Shown here: one piece after another, positions 21,001 to 34,785 of the stretch
How the letters are laid out: each line of letters begins with the position of its first letter
Numbering within the stretch: the first letter of the stretch is position 1
DNA from: Physcia stellaris
Taxonomy: Eukaryota > Ascomycota > Lecanoromycetes > Caliciales > Physciaceae
DNA: 64,000 bases
Direction: 5' to 3'
Assembly (NCBI GenBank): GCA_018902385.1
Contig: JABSSW010000029.1
Location: 186,001-250,000, forward strand
Position numbers and translations under genes: made by a program
Notes under the pieces: model-generated
Seen by the model: only the letters and a program-made list of their open reading frames with translations
Database searches by the model: none
Told to the model about the DNA's origin: nothing

Positions 21001-23299
21001 GAGGAAGTCCGAAGATGTTGCCAGCCGTTCCTCGCATGAAACTTACAATGCTCGCACCGAGCGACTTCTGTCTGAGAGGTCGCCTTGAACGGCTGCTCCC
21101 CTCACACGATCTTGGTTGCTGCACGAAGCCGACTGAGATCGCTACAGCCTACGGGGTTTTACACTGTGTCGCACAAAGCGGAGGGTACACGACGTCGAGC
21201 CAAGGGCTGTCTGATCTCTCGAAATTCTACACACGCGCAGAGGATACTAGTAGCGCACGCAACACTCTGGCGCACCTAGCTATTCTAGCACCATTCCGGA
21301 CCGAGGAGAGCGATTTCCGCATGGGCCATGAGATGGAGGACTCCACCGTCCAAACCAGCAAGATGCAGTCGTTCGTAGCGTTAAGCCAGCGTCCGCAGCC
21401 GAGGTGCTCGCTGATTGATGCGGTTGTGTCGGAGTGGTCATGATTGGTGGTGCTGACGCTTGGATCGCATCCGACCAGCAAAAACAAGATCCTGCCATAT
21501 CCCTTGAATCTGGAGTCAGCTTGAGCTTCTCGGGCTGCAGGTTTTCCGATCGGACCATTTGTTTACGTTGCTCTGTCTGGCGATTGCGGCTCCTTTAGTC
21601 CTTTGAGCGATAGGCGACCCCGGGGCCATTCCGCCACCTAATGGCTACATCTGGCTAGGCCCCTTCAAGCTTCATGTGCGCCGGAAGCCGGCTGGGAGGG
21701 GCAGCCGAGAGGCCCTGGTACTGCAACTGCAACTGCAACTGCAAGCCCTCGCTCGTGCTCGTGTTCCCAGGAAGCACGGTACCCGCGTCGCACCGCATTC
21801 GTGGTGCTCAAGTCCCCAGATGCTTGTGCTTCTATCAAACTGCTGAAATCCGTGGTACAAACACACTGTCAGATGTGTTAGTGCGCTCAGCCTCGCTGCA
21901 ATGTCAGCTTGGCCGTTCCTGCTGTCAGCGTGACTACCATCAGAATATTTTACAGCACACCCACAGCGGTCATTGCGATCATGCTTGCTGCTGACAGCCT
22001 ACTGACAGAGCCTGGACGAGCAAGATTTCTCCGCTTCTCTGGTCGACATGGCTTGCATAGCCGAGAGGACCTCGATCCCAAATGCAGTCCCTACTCGCTC
22101 GGCGCTCGGCGCTCCATGCTCAGACACGAAGTGGCTAAACCTGACCATCCCACCCTGCTATCCGGCCAGTGATTGGGCAATTCGAACATGAATTCCTCGA
22201 CCATCGCGCTTCGGCATATCAGGTCGATAAAACTATCATTTCTGAGCCTTACCACCCCGAGTAGGGTGGGCTGTTCTTGAGTGAGGGGCGTGTGTTGTCA
22301 CTGATGTAACCTCGGACTCGGAATTCAAGGTACGGCCAAGGACCAACACTCTCCTTGACATGATTCAAGGGATGTTGCACCCTTGACAAGCTTCCCGCCT
22401 TTCTCCCTTCGCCCATCGGGGATATAACCTCCTTGTGTGTCGGTTGGGATTCTTATTCGCCACCTGAGGTGAATGCATTCTGCACAGCTGCTATCGTATG
22501 ACCAAACCTTCGAACACCAACAACACCGAGAACACCAAGCAGGAAGCCGAGGCGGGGAAATGTCTCCTGGTGTCATCAACCGTCCCGTCAAATATGGTGT
22601 CGATCGACTACACACATTGCCCACAGTAGTGACATGTTCTAGTTGAGATCTTTCCTTCTAGTCGCGCCATGGCGTCGACCCGCCCATTTGTCAACCGAGC
22701 ACTTGCATCACGACTAACACTTTTCAGTCTGACTAAGCTTGACTTGCGCATTCACCTTACCCTCATTAGATCTCTTACATTTCGCTACTTATGGCATGCA
22801 TTCCCATCCTGGAACCCTTTTTTTGAAGCGCATCATCCATTCGCGCGCTTTACGCTTCATCTCAAACACTTCCTGTAGCTAGTGAACTTAGTTTTTCCAC
22901 TCATCGCCGCCCACTGTTTGCAACGTCGATCAAACGAGAGTGAATCTCAGGTACGCTTTTCGAAGTTGCCTGTACAATCTTTTCTGCCATTATTATTGAA
23001 CACCGGATGTTAGAATCCATACCTCTGATTCTACTGACCCACTTACTTTCTTTATAAATTCTTAATGCGTATATACGTTTGCCAGCTCGTTACGGAGTCT
23101 GCGCAAGTAGAAAACCTTTTATTCCTGTCAGCGTGTTCCGGAGTCGACGCAAGCAAAATTGTTATTCTTGGTCACCGCGTTCCGGAGCCCCCAGCAAGCA
23201 AGAACTTTGAATTTTTACTATGAACACTTCGCTCTCTCAGCTGCGAATGTACCGAGATGTTCACCGGCATTCATCACCGTCTTGTTAGCAGTAGTACTC
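18074..23299. other. 5.2-kb gene-poor region
   Basis: No protein family was recognised on either strand. The open frames are short: 18817-19005 plus (62 codons, acidic and coding-like in composition), 20131-20457 plus, 20744-21124 minus (126 codons) and 20937-21443 plus. The last two overlap antisense, so at most one could be real, and neither has a motif. A short CTGCAA repeat lies at about 21720-21745. The tandem repeat before the next gene is listed separately. The final part should include the promoter of the TmpA-like gene. It might hold long non-coding transcripts or an eroded transposon, but nothing visible shows either. Confidence 0.4.
23086..23225. repeat. Triplicated 44-46-bp repeat in the leader of the TmpA-like gene
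   Basis: The core TTCCGGAGTC (first copy TTACGGAGTC, third TTCCGGAGCC) starts at 23090, 23136 and 23180. Each is followed by a GCAAG-type stretch and an A/T-rich tail. Three imperfect units in tandem, directly upstream of the first ATG used at 23300. Confidence 0.65.
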
Positions 23300-25174
23300 A
23301 TGAATTATATAGAATACCTCTCCCTTTCTTGGGCCTGGGACTATTTGCCCGATAACCCAGCCCATTGGCTCTGGTCAACAACTCCCATGGAGCCAGAAGG
23401 GCGTTCAGTTGCGACAGCGCCATGTGAAGAGCAACGATCAATAGAAGACGGCTCTTTTCAACATCAGTCATTATCACGGCAGTCAAGCCAAGAACCAATT
23501 GTCGCAGACACGGCGATGGATGAGGTGAAAGAGCCTGCACCAGTCCTCACGAGTAATCTCCAGCAACCAAGCGATCCTCTTGCGCAGCCTTTCCATCCCG
23601 AGGAATTGAGCACGGCACGAGCACAATCGTTGGGCTACCCTACCGAAGAATCCTATCTGGAGGAGTCTGGTGCTTCGGTGTCATCGTATGAAGATCTTGA
23701 GAAGGGCATTGCGCCGGTCCTAGTTCAACAACAACTCGGGGCAAAGTATGTGGAGGAGTCAGATATCCCACCGATGAAGAGAAGGCCTGGTCATAACTCA
23801 TCCACCTCTTACGACTCAGCATATAAAATCACAGCACCTCCCCCGAACATTCCGCCATTGCCGGTCAAACGGGAGAGACGAATCTTCAGAAGGTTACGAT
23901 ATACAGTCTTGGCAGTTTACCAGCGATTGTTCACGATTGCCTTCGCCGCAAACATCGTGGGGCTTATCATTGTACTCGTCAATGCTCGAAACAACCATCC
24001 GTCGGGTCCGCCCATTAGCACCTTTGCAACAGCCACGGCCGTAAATGTTACAATCGCCATTGCGATGCGACAGGAATACGTGGTCAACGCACTCTACGAT
24101 ATTTGCTGCTTAGCGCCACACTCATGGCCCCTACGCATCCGACGCCTAATTGCGAAGCTCTATGAATACGGGGGCGTTCACAGCGGCTGTGCCATCTCTG
24201 CCGTCGCGTGGTTCATTCTTTTCACGGCATTCGTTACCAGAAACTACGTCATTGACACCTTCGACTCGCTTGCCGTCATCATTATCACCTACGTTCTGCT
24301 GTTTCTATTCCTAGCGATATGTCTCTTCGCTATTCCAAGCTTCCGATTCAAGTCTCACAATCTCTTCGAAGCGGTTCACCGGTTTGCCGGATGGCTTGCA
24401 GTGGCTCTATTTTGGGTGGATATCCTTCTAGTCCTGAACTCGCAATCACATCTACCAGGATCGGAATCGTTGGGCACACTGGTGATCAAGGCCCCAGCAT
24501 TTTGGTTCCTGCTTATCGTTACATTCCTAATTGTCCTTCCATGGATCCGACTACGCAAGGTCGATGCCTTTCCGGAGAAGCTATCTAATCACGCGGTCCG
24601 GCTACATTTCAAATACACGAAGATGACGAGCCCAGTCCTAGGCATTCGGATCACGCATAACCCACTGAAAGAGTGGCATTCTTTCGCCACGATTCCGTCC
24701 AACGACGGATCCTTCTCGATGATTGTATCAGATGCTGGGGACTGGACCAAGAAGCAGGTTATGGAACCCGCGAACAAATACTGGATTCGGGGCATCCCTG
24801 TCGCCGGTATGCTCCGTATGTCTTCCGTTTTCAAGCGGCTCGTCGTGGTCACTACAGGATCAGGAATCGGGCCTGTGCTCTCGATGCTGCATTCTGTTAC
24901 CAGCCCATGCCGGATTTTGTGGTCGACTCCGAACCCTCAGCAGACCTATGGCGAAAGGATCATCCAGCAGGTTGTAAGCGCCGATCCAGAAGCGATGATC
25001 ATCAATACGCGAGCGTCTGGTAGACCAGATATGGTGGCGCTGACATATCACCTATTCCTTGAATCCAAGGCCGAGGCCGTCTTTGTGATCTCGAACCCGA
25101 GCTTGACGCGCAAGGTGGTGTATGGGATGGAAAGCAGGGGGATACCGGCCTATGGACCGATATGGGACTCTTAA
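23300..25174 (+). CDS. TmpA-like integral membrane flavoprotein (ferric-reductase-like fold)
   Basis: 624 aa from the first ATG of the frame at 23300. The frame is open upstream to 23159 but without ATG, and 23387 is an alternative start. The first 190 residues are polar, Ser/Glu-rich and cytosolic in character. A basic segment then leads into about six membrane helices, for example RLFTIAFAANIVGLIIVLVN, AVAWFILFTAFVTR, LAVIIITYVLLFLFLAICLF and AFWFLLIVTFLIVLPWI. The C-terminal third resembles ferredoxin-reductase folds: EWHSFATIPSN stands where the FAD-contacting HPF motif lies, and VVVTTGSGIGPVLSML is the nucleotide-binding glycine loop. The helices lack the paired heme histidines of true ferric reductases/NADPH oxidases. 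This matches TmpA of Aspergillus nidulans, a membrane flavoprotein affecting conidiation (family knowledge). Next on the same strand is a 4CL-like adenylate-forming enzyme gene. Confidence 0.78.
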   Translation: MNYIEYLSLSWAWDYLPDNPAHWLWSTTPMEPEGRSVATAPCEEQRSIEDGSFQHQSLSRQSSQEPIVADTAMDEVKEPAPVLTSNLQQPSDPLAQPFHPEELSTARAQSLGYPTEESYLEESGASVSSYEDLEKGIAPVLVQQQLGAKYVEESDIPPMKRRPGHNSSTSYDSAYKITAPPPNIPPLPVKRERRIFRRLRYTVLAVYQRLFTIAFAANIVGLIIVLVNARNNHPSGPPISTFATATAVNVTIAIAMRQEYVVNALYDICCLAPHSWPLRIRRLIAKLYEYGGVHSGCAISAVAWFILFTAFVTRNYVIDTFDSLAVIIITYVLLFLFLAICLFAIPSFRFKSHNLFEAVHRFAGWLAVALFWVDILLVLNSQSHLPGSESLGTLVIKAPAFWFLLIVTFLIVLPWIRLRKVDAFPEKLSNHAVRLHFKYTKMTSPVLGIRITHNPLKEWHSFATIPSNDGSFSMIVSDAGDWTKKQVMEPANKYWIRGIPVAGMLRMSSVFKRLVVVTTGSGIGPVLSMLHSVTSPCRILWSTPNPQQTYGERIIQQVVSADPEAMIINTRASGRPDMVALTYHLFLESKAEAVFVISNPSLTRKVVYGMESRGIPAYGPIWDS

Positions 25175-27177
25175 CATACGACTCAACCCTCAATGTGCGT
25201 ATGATTCACGAAGAGATGATAAAGTGGCGCTGTTGGCGCGGTAGACCGCTGTTGGGTTAGATGAATGCGTTTGGTGTTGTCGTTCCCATCGTTTTCCATA
25301 AACGATCTACCTTACCATAGCAAATTAGCGGAGATCTAGACCAGCCTGTTACCCTGAGCTCCTTCAGCCTTACCGTGCGCCTACCACCTACAAGACGACA
25401 AGTCTATAAAGATGCCACACCTCCATTAGTGAACGTCATCCAACCCTCTTTGCTCTTCCAACCTCTCTAGATTGATTATCAACCACCCTCTCCCACCCCA
25501 TCGCCAAGCCACCTCAACACCCATATCCAGTCTATCATTGGCGGACACAAATTCAAATCGCGAACCCTTTCACTATTCACTCCACCATCTCACGATGCCG
25601 GGGATTTCAATCGGGGATTTCTTGGAGCTGTGTGCGAGTGAAATCTCCCGGGTCGCGTGGTCTTGGTTGCACCAGATGTGTCAATGGTGGACCGGTGCTC
25701 GCATCTGTGCATTTGACAGCTACGGGTCTAGGCCCTGTGCTCGTCCCTCGGGTCGAGGCTAAAATAAAATGGTCTCGTCGAGTAGCGGCTCTCTTTATTG
25801 GCGATCTAGAAGTCTCGTGGGGGAGGTAGATCAGTTGCTCATGATTACGGAGGATCGTGATCGATGATGATGACGGGAACGTTAGTGATTAGATTGGGCT
25901 CTCTTGTATCTATAAACCTGTCCCCTACCCTGGAATGTGAACGAGGTCCGTATGGATATCAGTTTCGGTGGAGAAAAAGATTTGGTATTATAATTCGTCT
26001 CCGGTAGAACTACTTGGCGTGCTTGGTAGGAAGAGTAATTCAGCCGAGGTCGGGAAGATGGCACTTTTAACTTTTGGGATTGCGATTTGGACGGGCCGAA
26101 ACGACAGGCTAATGGGAGGATGGAAAGTAAAAAAAGTTACCAAGTGGCAAGGACGGAGTACTACTACAGTACTACTACAGTACTACTACAGTAGTAGTTG
26201 GACGCTTTTGGGGATCGACTATCGAGGCATCGGGGCATCGGTAGCTTTACCATGGGCTAAAACTAGCGGGCGCTTTAGGGGCCTGCTAAGGGTGAGTTCT
26301 CCGCCTCCAGTTTCCCATTTCTAATTTTCCAATCTGCTAATCGCCAACTTCGGGCGTCGATACTTTCACGTCATTACATTCACTTGCCGACAACACACAT
26401 CATCATGCCCATCATCACGAAGTCAATTGCACTTGGTGAGAGCACTGACAGCGTGGGGGAAACTTTCCAAGTACGAGTATACTCCCGAACGCCATTGCTC
26501 CTTGCTCTACCGTCTACCAACTTCCCTGCGATGCTGGCTGCTGCATCCTACGTCAAGACCGTTCCTCGCCATGCATGCACAGTACTCCGCTTTAGGAAGG
26601 CAACGTGGTAATGAACGCCTTCGCAAGCAGCTAGGAGAAGTGAACCAGGGAGACGTGAACCTCGCTTCGATGCTCTCACTAAGAAGCCTGCCTACTATAA
26701 TCACCATTCTAACCACTCGAGGTGAATTCGTTGTGTTGCTTGATCAGACGCGACACATGACTACTGGTGCTGTGTCGGTCTTCACAGAGTAGGAAATAGT
26801 TCATCTATTATTGTCATGTGCCGCTCTCGGTTTGTAGCCGCCTAACATATGTTGCATGCTGTGGTTTCTTTTGTGGAATCTATGAGGTTTGGGGCCAACA
26901 ATTCTCTCGTCTCAATTCTGGGTTTTCTTGCCACTCAGCTCGCTTCAAAGCTCAAACAAACCATTTGTAGGCTTAACCGTTCTCTAACGGGGGTGCTCCG
27001 GGGTGGTGCTTCCAGGCCCTGCGCCAACCAAACGAGCCCATAGCCGGCGCCTGAGTTGGTTCTCCGAAGCACGTCAAAGCCTGCCGCTCCTCTAATATTC
27101 GTTACTACTTGAGCCCCTGCATGCCGCAGATTCAGCGTCGTTAGATTTCACATCGTGCAGTTCGTGTTCCTTGCATC
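25175..27177. other. Intergenic between TmpA-like and adenylate-forming genes
   Basis: About 2 kb with no recognised coding region. ORFs at 25472-25762, 25968-26324 and 26384-26792 overlap in several frames and lack motifs. A short 11-bp tandem repeat is listed separately. Confidence 0.45.
26159..26191. repeat. Three perfect copies of an 11-bp unit (TACTACTACAG)
   Basis: The unit TACTACTACAG repeats head to tail at 26159, 26170 and 26181, and is followed by TAGTAGT, the reverse complement of part of the unit, so the end can also fold back. Confidence 0.8.
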
Positions 27178-29582
27178 ATGGAAACTCACTGTGCTTACCA
27201 TTCGCCTACCATGCCTGTTGAAAACCGCGCTCCCAGCATTGATCTTCTTTCATATGTCTTCGAAAACACGGTTGAAGACCAGGACAAGCCTGTGTGTTCC
27301 ATACTTTGTACGTTGTCAAGATGAAAGACGATGCTGACTGAGATGGTAGGTGCTGATTGATGCCAACGATCCGTCGCGCTTCATCACTGCTCGGAATGCT
27401 CGATCTACTGTCAGAAAATTGATCGCTGGACTGCGAGCAGAGGGCTTCGAGCTAGGCGATTGTCTCTGTCTGCACTCATTCAATGACGTGAGACTATCTT
27501 CTGGAGAATGCCAATTTCGATGAGGATAGACGCTCATAGAATACAGATCTATTACCCGCTGATCTATTTGGCCGTCATTGGCGCTGGCGGTGTCTTTACC
27601 GGATCTAATCCTGCCTACACATCCCTCGAACTCAATCATCATGTCCGGACGTCTCACGCCAGATTCCTTGTTACGGAGCCTCACATGCTATCTACTGCAG
27701 TAGAGACCGCGCAAGAATGTAACATACCAGAGTCAAGGTTGTTCGTGTTTGATAGCTTCGACAAAGAACCATACGAGAGCCATCGGTCATGGAACGCCCT
27801 CCTTCAGCACGGTGAGGAGGACTGGATCCGATTCAAGGACCCAGAGCAAAGGAACACAGTCGCTATGTTGGGCTTTACCAGTGGAACGACTGGCCTTCCC
27901 AAAGCCGCCATGATCACCCACAACTATGCGGTCTCCCAGATTTGGGCAATTGAAAGCAGGGGTAAACCTTACGATGTATGGGACCTTGAAATCTGATGTT
28001 CCAATCACTAAGATGTCACAGGTGTCACGGTTATTATGTCTTCCAGCATTCCATGCTTTCGCCCTTCCACTGGTCATCGGATGTCCCTTGCGAGAACGGC
28101 ATTCTATGTATCTCATGCGTCGATTCGACATGAAACAATACCTCGACTCCATCGAGCGTTTTGCCATCACCGAAACTGCACTGGTGCCAGCTATGATCTA
28201 CGGAATATTAAAGTCGCCGCTAGCTACGAAGGAAGGTTTGCAATCGCTTCGATACATGTGGTGCGCTGGATCTCCGTTGAGAAAGTCAACCCAAGAAGAT
28301 CTGCAGGCTATGCTATCGCCTCAAGCAAAGATCTCGCAGGTATGGGGTCTAACTGAAGTAGGATGGGCGACCGCTTTATTTTGGCCTGAGGGAGATGACT
28401 CCGGGAGTGTAGGACGTGCGCTTCCGGGACTGACCGTCAAGTTCGTATTGTGTATAGATGAGGTCTCGCACGATTGGCTAATCATCTTTCAGGCTATTGG
28501 ACGAGGATGGAACCACAATTGAAAGTGACAATCAAGAGGGTGAGATGTTCCTCAAAGGCCCGGCTATGATGTTGGGGTACCTCGACAACCCCGAAGCAAC
28601 GGCCGATATGATTGACGGAGACGGATGGCTCAGGACAGGAGATATTGGGTATCGTGACCAAGGCAAGTATTATGTCATAGATCGTAAAAAGGCACGTTGT
28701 CCCGGATTTTGCTCCTTTCTCTTGACATGGCTGACCAAGGATCAGGATCTCATCAAGGTGCGCGGATGGCAAGTTGCGCCAGCCGAGATTGAGGCAGTCC
28801 TGCTTACCCATCCCCAAATCATCGGCGCTGCAGTTCTCGGGGTTCAGGATGCCCATGGTACCGGAGAGCTTCCTCGAGCCTTTGTGGTCCGGAAACCCAA
28901 GGTCTACAACGAAGCGGCAACCTCTTACGGAATAGGCGAGGAAGCGGATCAACACGACGCTACCGAAGACGAGATCAAAACATTTGTCGCCGAGAGACTT
29001 GCCAGGTACAAATACTTAGATGGAGGGGTCCAATTTGTGAAGGAGATCCCGCGGAACGCGAGTGGGAAGGTCCTCAAATCGAAGCTAAGAGCGATGGAGA
29101 GCACGGTCGCAACCGTCGAGACTGTCACCCAAATCATTGACTCGGCCATCAACGAGACTCTTCATGCAGCCGCCAGCAATGCCCATACCAAAATCGTTTA
29201 CGGGTCGCTTGATGGAATTCTCAATGATCCAGTCACTGAACTTGGCAAGGACACCGTCGCAGGCACGCTCCGGGGGACTATCAACGGCACGATCAATGTG
29301 ACTGTGAATGAGGTTGCTGGAGAAGACAGCCAAAGCACCAACAGTCGTACTGACCGAGATGTCTTGGAAAAGCTGCAAGCGATTGACAGTACCATCCCGC
29401 ATGGGAGATCGAACAGTTTGGCGGAGAAGGTGATTGGCGAAGCTATCGAGAAGATGAAGCAAAACATGCAAGAGAACAAGCCAGTCCCGGCGGTGAGCAA
29501 GAGCATTGGCGGGAAGCGCAAACGCAGCGGCGTACTCACGAGACGACGCAAACGGCAATTGATGGATATGACAGCTAGATGA
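27178..29582 (+). CDS. Adenylate-forming acyl-CoA synthetase (4-coumarate-CoA ligase-like)
   Basis: Exons 27178-27291 (or ATG 27211), 27350-27487, 27547-27975, 28022-28440, 28493-28691 and 28746-29582. All phases agree; 711 or 700 aa. Core motifs in order: LGFTSGTTGLPKAAM (ATP P-loop), CLPAFHAFALPL, RYMWCAGSPL, VWGLTEVGWATA, GWLRTGDIGY, YYVIDRKKDLIKVRGWQVAP and PRNASGKVLK with the catalytic Lys. These enzymes activate a carboxylate as acyl-AMP and usually transfer it to CoA. The intron at 28692-28745 starts with GC, not GT. After the catalytic domain comes an unusual tail of about 150 residues (repeated GT-rich LRGTINGTINVTVNEV) ending in two basic clusters (GGKRKRSG, RRRKRQ). No clear peroxisomal PTS1: it ends in TAR. 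Orientation and position next to the TmpA-like gene recall the AfeA/TmpA/TmpB families of A. nidulans. Confidence 0.85.
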
Positions 29583-30318
29583 GGAAGGAGATGACTGAAC
29601 GTACCATGCGTAGGTCGACATGAGGCATGATAGATGACCATTACGAGCATTGAGGATATATGGCATTTGGCATTGAGCGTCGGGGCATTGGGTGCAGGGA
29701 GTCCTTTGAGGTTGAGTCGGGTTAGGCGATCAACTGCGGTGACACAGTACAGAGATGTCGTGTAGGCAGAGTGTACATACTGGTAGTACTCCAAGGACAT
29801 ATCAAAGAGATCAATCCACAGAATCAGTATCAAAGTTGATCGAGTGCGAATGCCTGAAGCAGCCTAGCGGGGTGTTGAGCGACAGCCACTCAAGTTGCAT
29901 CATTGAAGCATCCCATCACACAGCGACTCAGCCATCCCCGATCGAACGCCTCATGGAACTGATGCCATATCCTCCACTTCACCACATCTTCCTCCCTCTT
30001 GACACATTCGTTGATCTTCTCGCGCATGTTATGTGAGTCGATTCACGCATTCCCTACTCCTGCATCTGGACCCTGGCGCCCGAGCGCGGATCACTTGCAG
30101 CTCTAGACTCGTCGAGCAGAGAGCATGCTAACCACCCAAACAGCCCTTTTTACCAAATCACATCTCCAATAGCCAAAGTACGCTATAGACACTCGCCTCG
30201 ACTACTTCAATGCCTTCCCACTGTACTGACTGTTGAAGATAGCGGCTCAGTAGCGAATCCTCCTCCTAAGCACCCCTCCTCACCCTTCTAGACCCCACCT
30301 CGAAACCTTCGTTATATC
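29583..30318. other. Intergenic / promoter of the SRPK gene
   Basis: 736 bases without a supported gene. A 93-codon plus ORF at 29755-30036 has no motif. The last part is presumably the SRPK promoter and 5' leader. Confidence 0.45.
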
Positions 30319-32405
<2,087 letters not shown>

Positions 32406-34783
32406 TTCCACTTACCCATTGATCTGACTTGCGCTCTGGGGGCCCGACTCCTGCGGGTGGGGAGATCCGGACAGGGGTGGGTAAGCGGCGAGTGTGCGTG
32501 ACAGACATTGTTTTTAAATCTCTCTGAGGCCCCGGTTACGCGATGGTGCGATCAATGGATGTGGATATTGTACGCCTCTTGGCTTGTCTGCATATTGCGA
32601 TTTTCCTTTCCATCGTTTTTTGTTTCGTTGGTCTTTCGACAGGTGTTGTTTTTCTGGGAGTCGACGGTTTAGCTGCCCAGTAGCTCTGGTATATCATATC
32701 AATACATCGACATAGAGATTTTCCGCTAGGTTTATATCCCTCCCTCCATTTCCTCTTGTTTCAAACCCCTCAACTTATATCGTTTGTGTCAGCTGCGAGG
32801 TGATTTCGGTGTTTGGGGTTACCTTAGCTTATTGAAGAGTAGAGCGAGGAGATGGAAATGGATGCGAATGAGAAAAAGAAGAGAGAAAACCAAAAGGACA
32901 GGACGATCCTCTTTCCTCCCCCTCCCCCCCGGGTAATTAATTCAAGCTCCTCCCTCCCTCCCTCTCCAAGAATCCCCGCTCCTATCATAAAACCCCCAAG
33001 CTCGAAACAGAGATAGTATCACTAACCCCCTCCAGCACCACTTTTGAGCTTGGAATTGGAATCGCTGATGGGATGGAAGGAGGGGGAGGGGATGAGAGAG
33101 AGAAGTGGAAATGCTGAGAATGCTGAAAGTTTTTCTTTGAGAGAGGATGGGGGAGGGGGAGGGGATGGGAGATGGGAGAGGGGGATGAGGGGATGGGGGA
33201 GGAGGGGGATTGGGAATGGGTGATGGGGGAAGGAAAAAGGGGAGAGGAGGGGAGGGAGGTGAGAGATGAGAAAGAAGGGGGATGAGGAGCTGAGATGGAA
33301 TGAAATGAGACTGGGACTGGGGAGGCATGGATGTTGGGCTTTGGGAATGCTGAGAGGGTTTTTCTTTGAAGAGGAGAAAGGGGGTTGGGATTTTTTTTTT
33401 TTTGGGTGTGTGCGTTGGAATTGGGATTTTTCTTTGGGTTTGGGAGAAAGGGTTTGGGAGAAAGGGGAAGGGGGAGGGGAGGGGAGGAAAGGGGGAGCAG
33501 AGGGTTGATGATGACTTGCGAGCATCGAGATGGAGTTCGTTGTTTATGTTATGTGATGTGATGAGCTTTTGGAATTGATGGCGTTAGGAATGAAGATATT
33601 TATACTTTGTATTTATTTTCTCGAGATTATAGATACGTGGAATTGAGTGAGAGGAGGACTGTTGATGATTAAAAGAGATAGAAAATTTGAAAGATTGTGA
33701 ATGAGTAGAGTGATCAGATATTTGAGAGGAGAAGGAGAAGAGGAAATGGGGAGATAAGAAGTGACGGAGAGGATGATGTGAAATTGCTAACAACAAAAAT
33801 CAACGATCTATCAATACTTTTGATCATGGAGTGCTGACTGTCCTGCAGATATCTCATCTCTTTTATCTATATCCCAGCAATCAGCATCCAGAAATTCGCT
33901 TCCAGCCATCTAGTTATACAACTCCCATCTCCTGCCCCTCAAACAGCTCAACACGATCACTCCACCCTCCCGACGATCGCCTAGAGAAAGAAAGAAAGAA
34001 AGGTCAAGCTTAAACGACAACTTAGTTTATAGATTAGAATACATCCACAGAATCGAAAGATGGCAAAAGGTCGAAGGCGCACGATGAACGAAATGATAAA
34101 CATCAACTCCGTTCGTCTTCTTTCTATTTCATAGACGAAGATAAAAGCGAATACATTTGATTTCGACTCTTCTCGCAGCCGGGATCAGTAGGTAGCGCTT
34201 TGCTGCGAGGTACTAGCGGGGATGGTTTTGGGTTCGTTTTGTTTGAGAAGTTTGGTGGGGCGAGGGATTTGATTCGTCTGCTGAATAGAATGGAATGAAA
34301 TGAGATGATTGATTTTTGGTTGTTGTCAGTTGTTTGATAGGATACGTGGGGATTGAGGGGTTTGATTTCTCTGCCGAATGGGTTGGTTGGGTTGATTTTT
34401 GCTGTTATCAGATGTTTGGTAAGACAGATGAGGAACGGGGGAAGGAGATGCAAGATATAGACATGTGAAGAACAGAGAATGGAGAAAGGAAAACGATGCT
34501 GGTTTTTGGGGCACGTGGTAGCGCTGGGTACTAAGTTAAGGGAGTTTGTGTCCGTACGAGTACGAGAAGGTAGGTCTTGAGGGGCGGATTGAGAGGTACA
34601 ATTGATGTTTTGTCTGTGTTGTCGAGGTTAGGTATATATATAGGCTTCGAGCGAGGGCTATCTACTTAGCGATTGCATTCTTCGAGGATACCGTAATAGC
34701 GCTGAGGCTATACATCGCTTTTGTCTTTCAGGTAGATGTGAACACTACCTACGCCTTTTCCTTCTTCTGAAGGTAGAATACAC
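32406..34783. other. Low-complexity intergenic region, purine-rich on plus
   Basis: No gene. From about 32,860 to 33,520 the plus strand is strongly purine-rich (GGGGGA/GGGAAA units, and a run of 13 T at about 33,392). The minus strand is thus pyrimidine-rich and makes long spurious Pro/Ser ORFs. A short imperfect direct repeat (TTGATTTTTG...GTTTG) occurs at about 34,310 and 34,395. Confidence 0.5.
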
Positions 34784-34785
34784 TA

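Noticed and set aside
20744-21443. Overlapping antisense ORFs in the gene-poor block
   Set aside because: No motif on either strand and no splice-supported extension; mentioned only in the region entry.
23159-23299. N-terminal extension of the TmpA-like protein
   Set aside because: The frame is open but has no ATG before 23300 and overlaps the triplicated leader repeat.
33022-33525. Minus-strand Pro/Ser-rich ORFs up to 167 codons
   Set aside because: Produced by the pyrimidine-rich strand; no start context, motif or splice structure.
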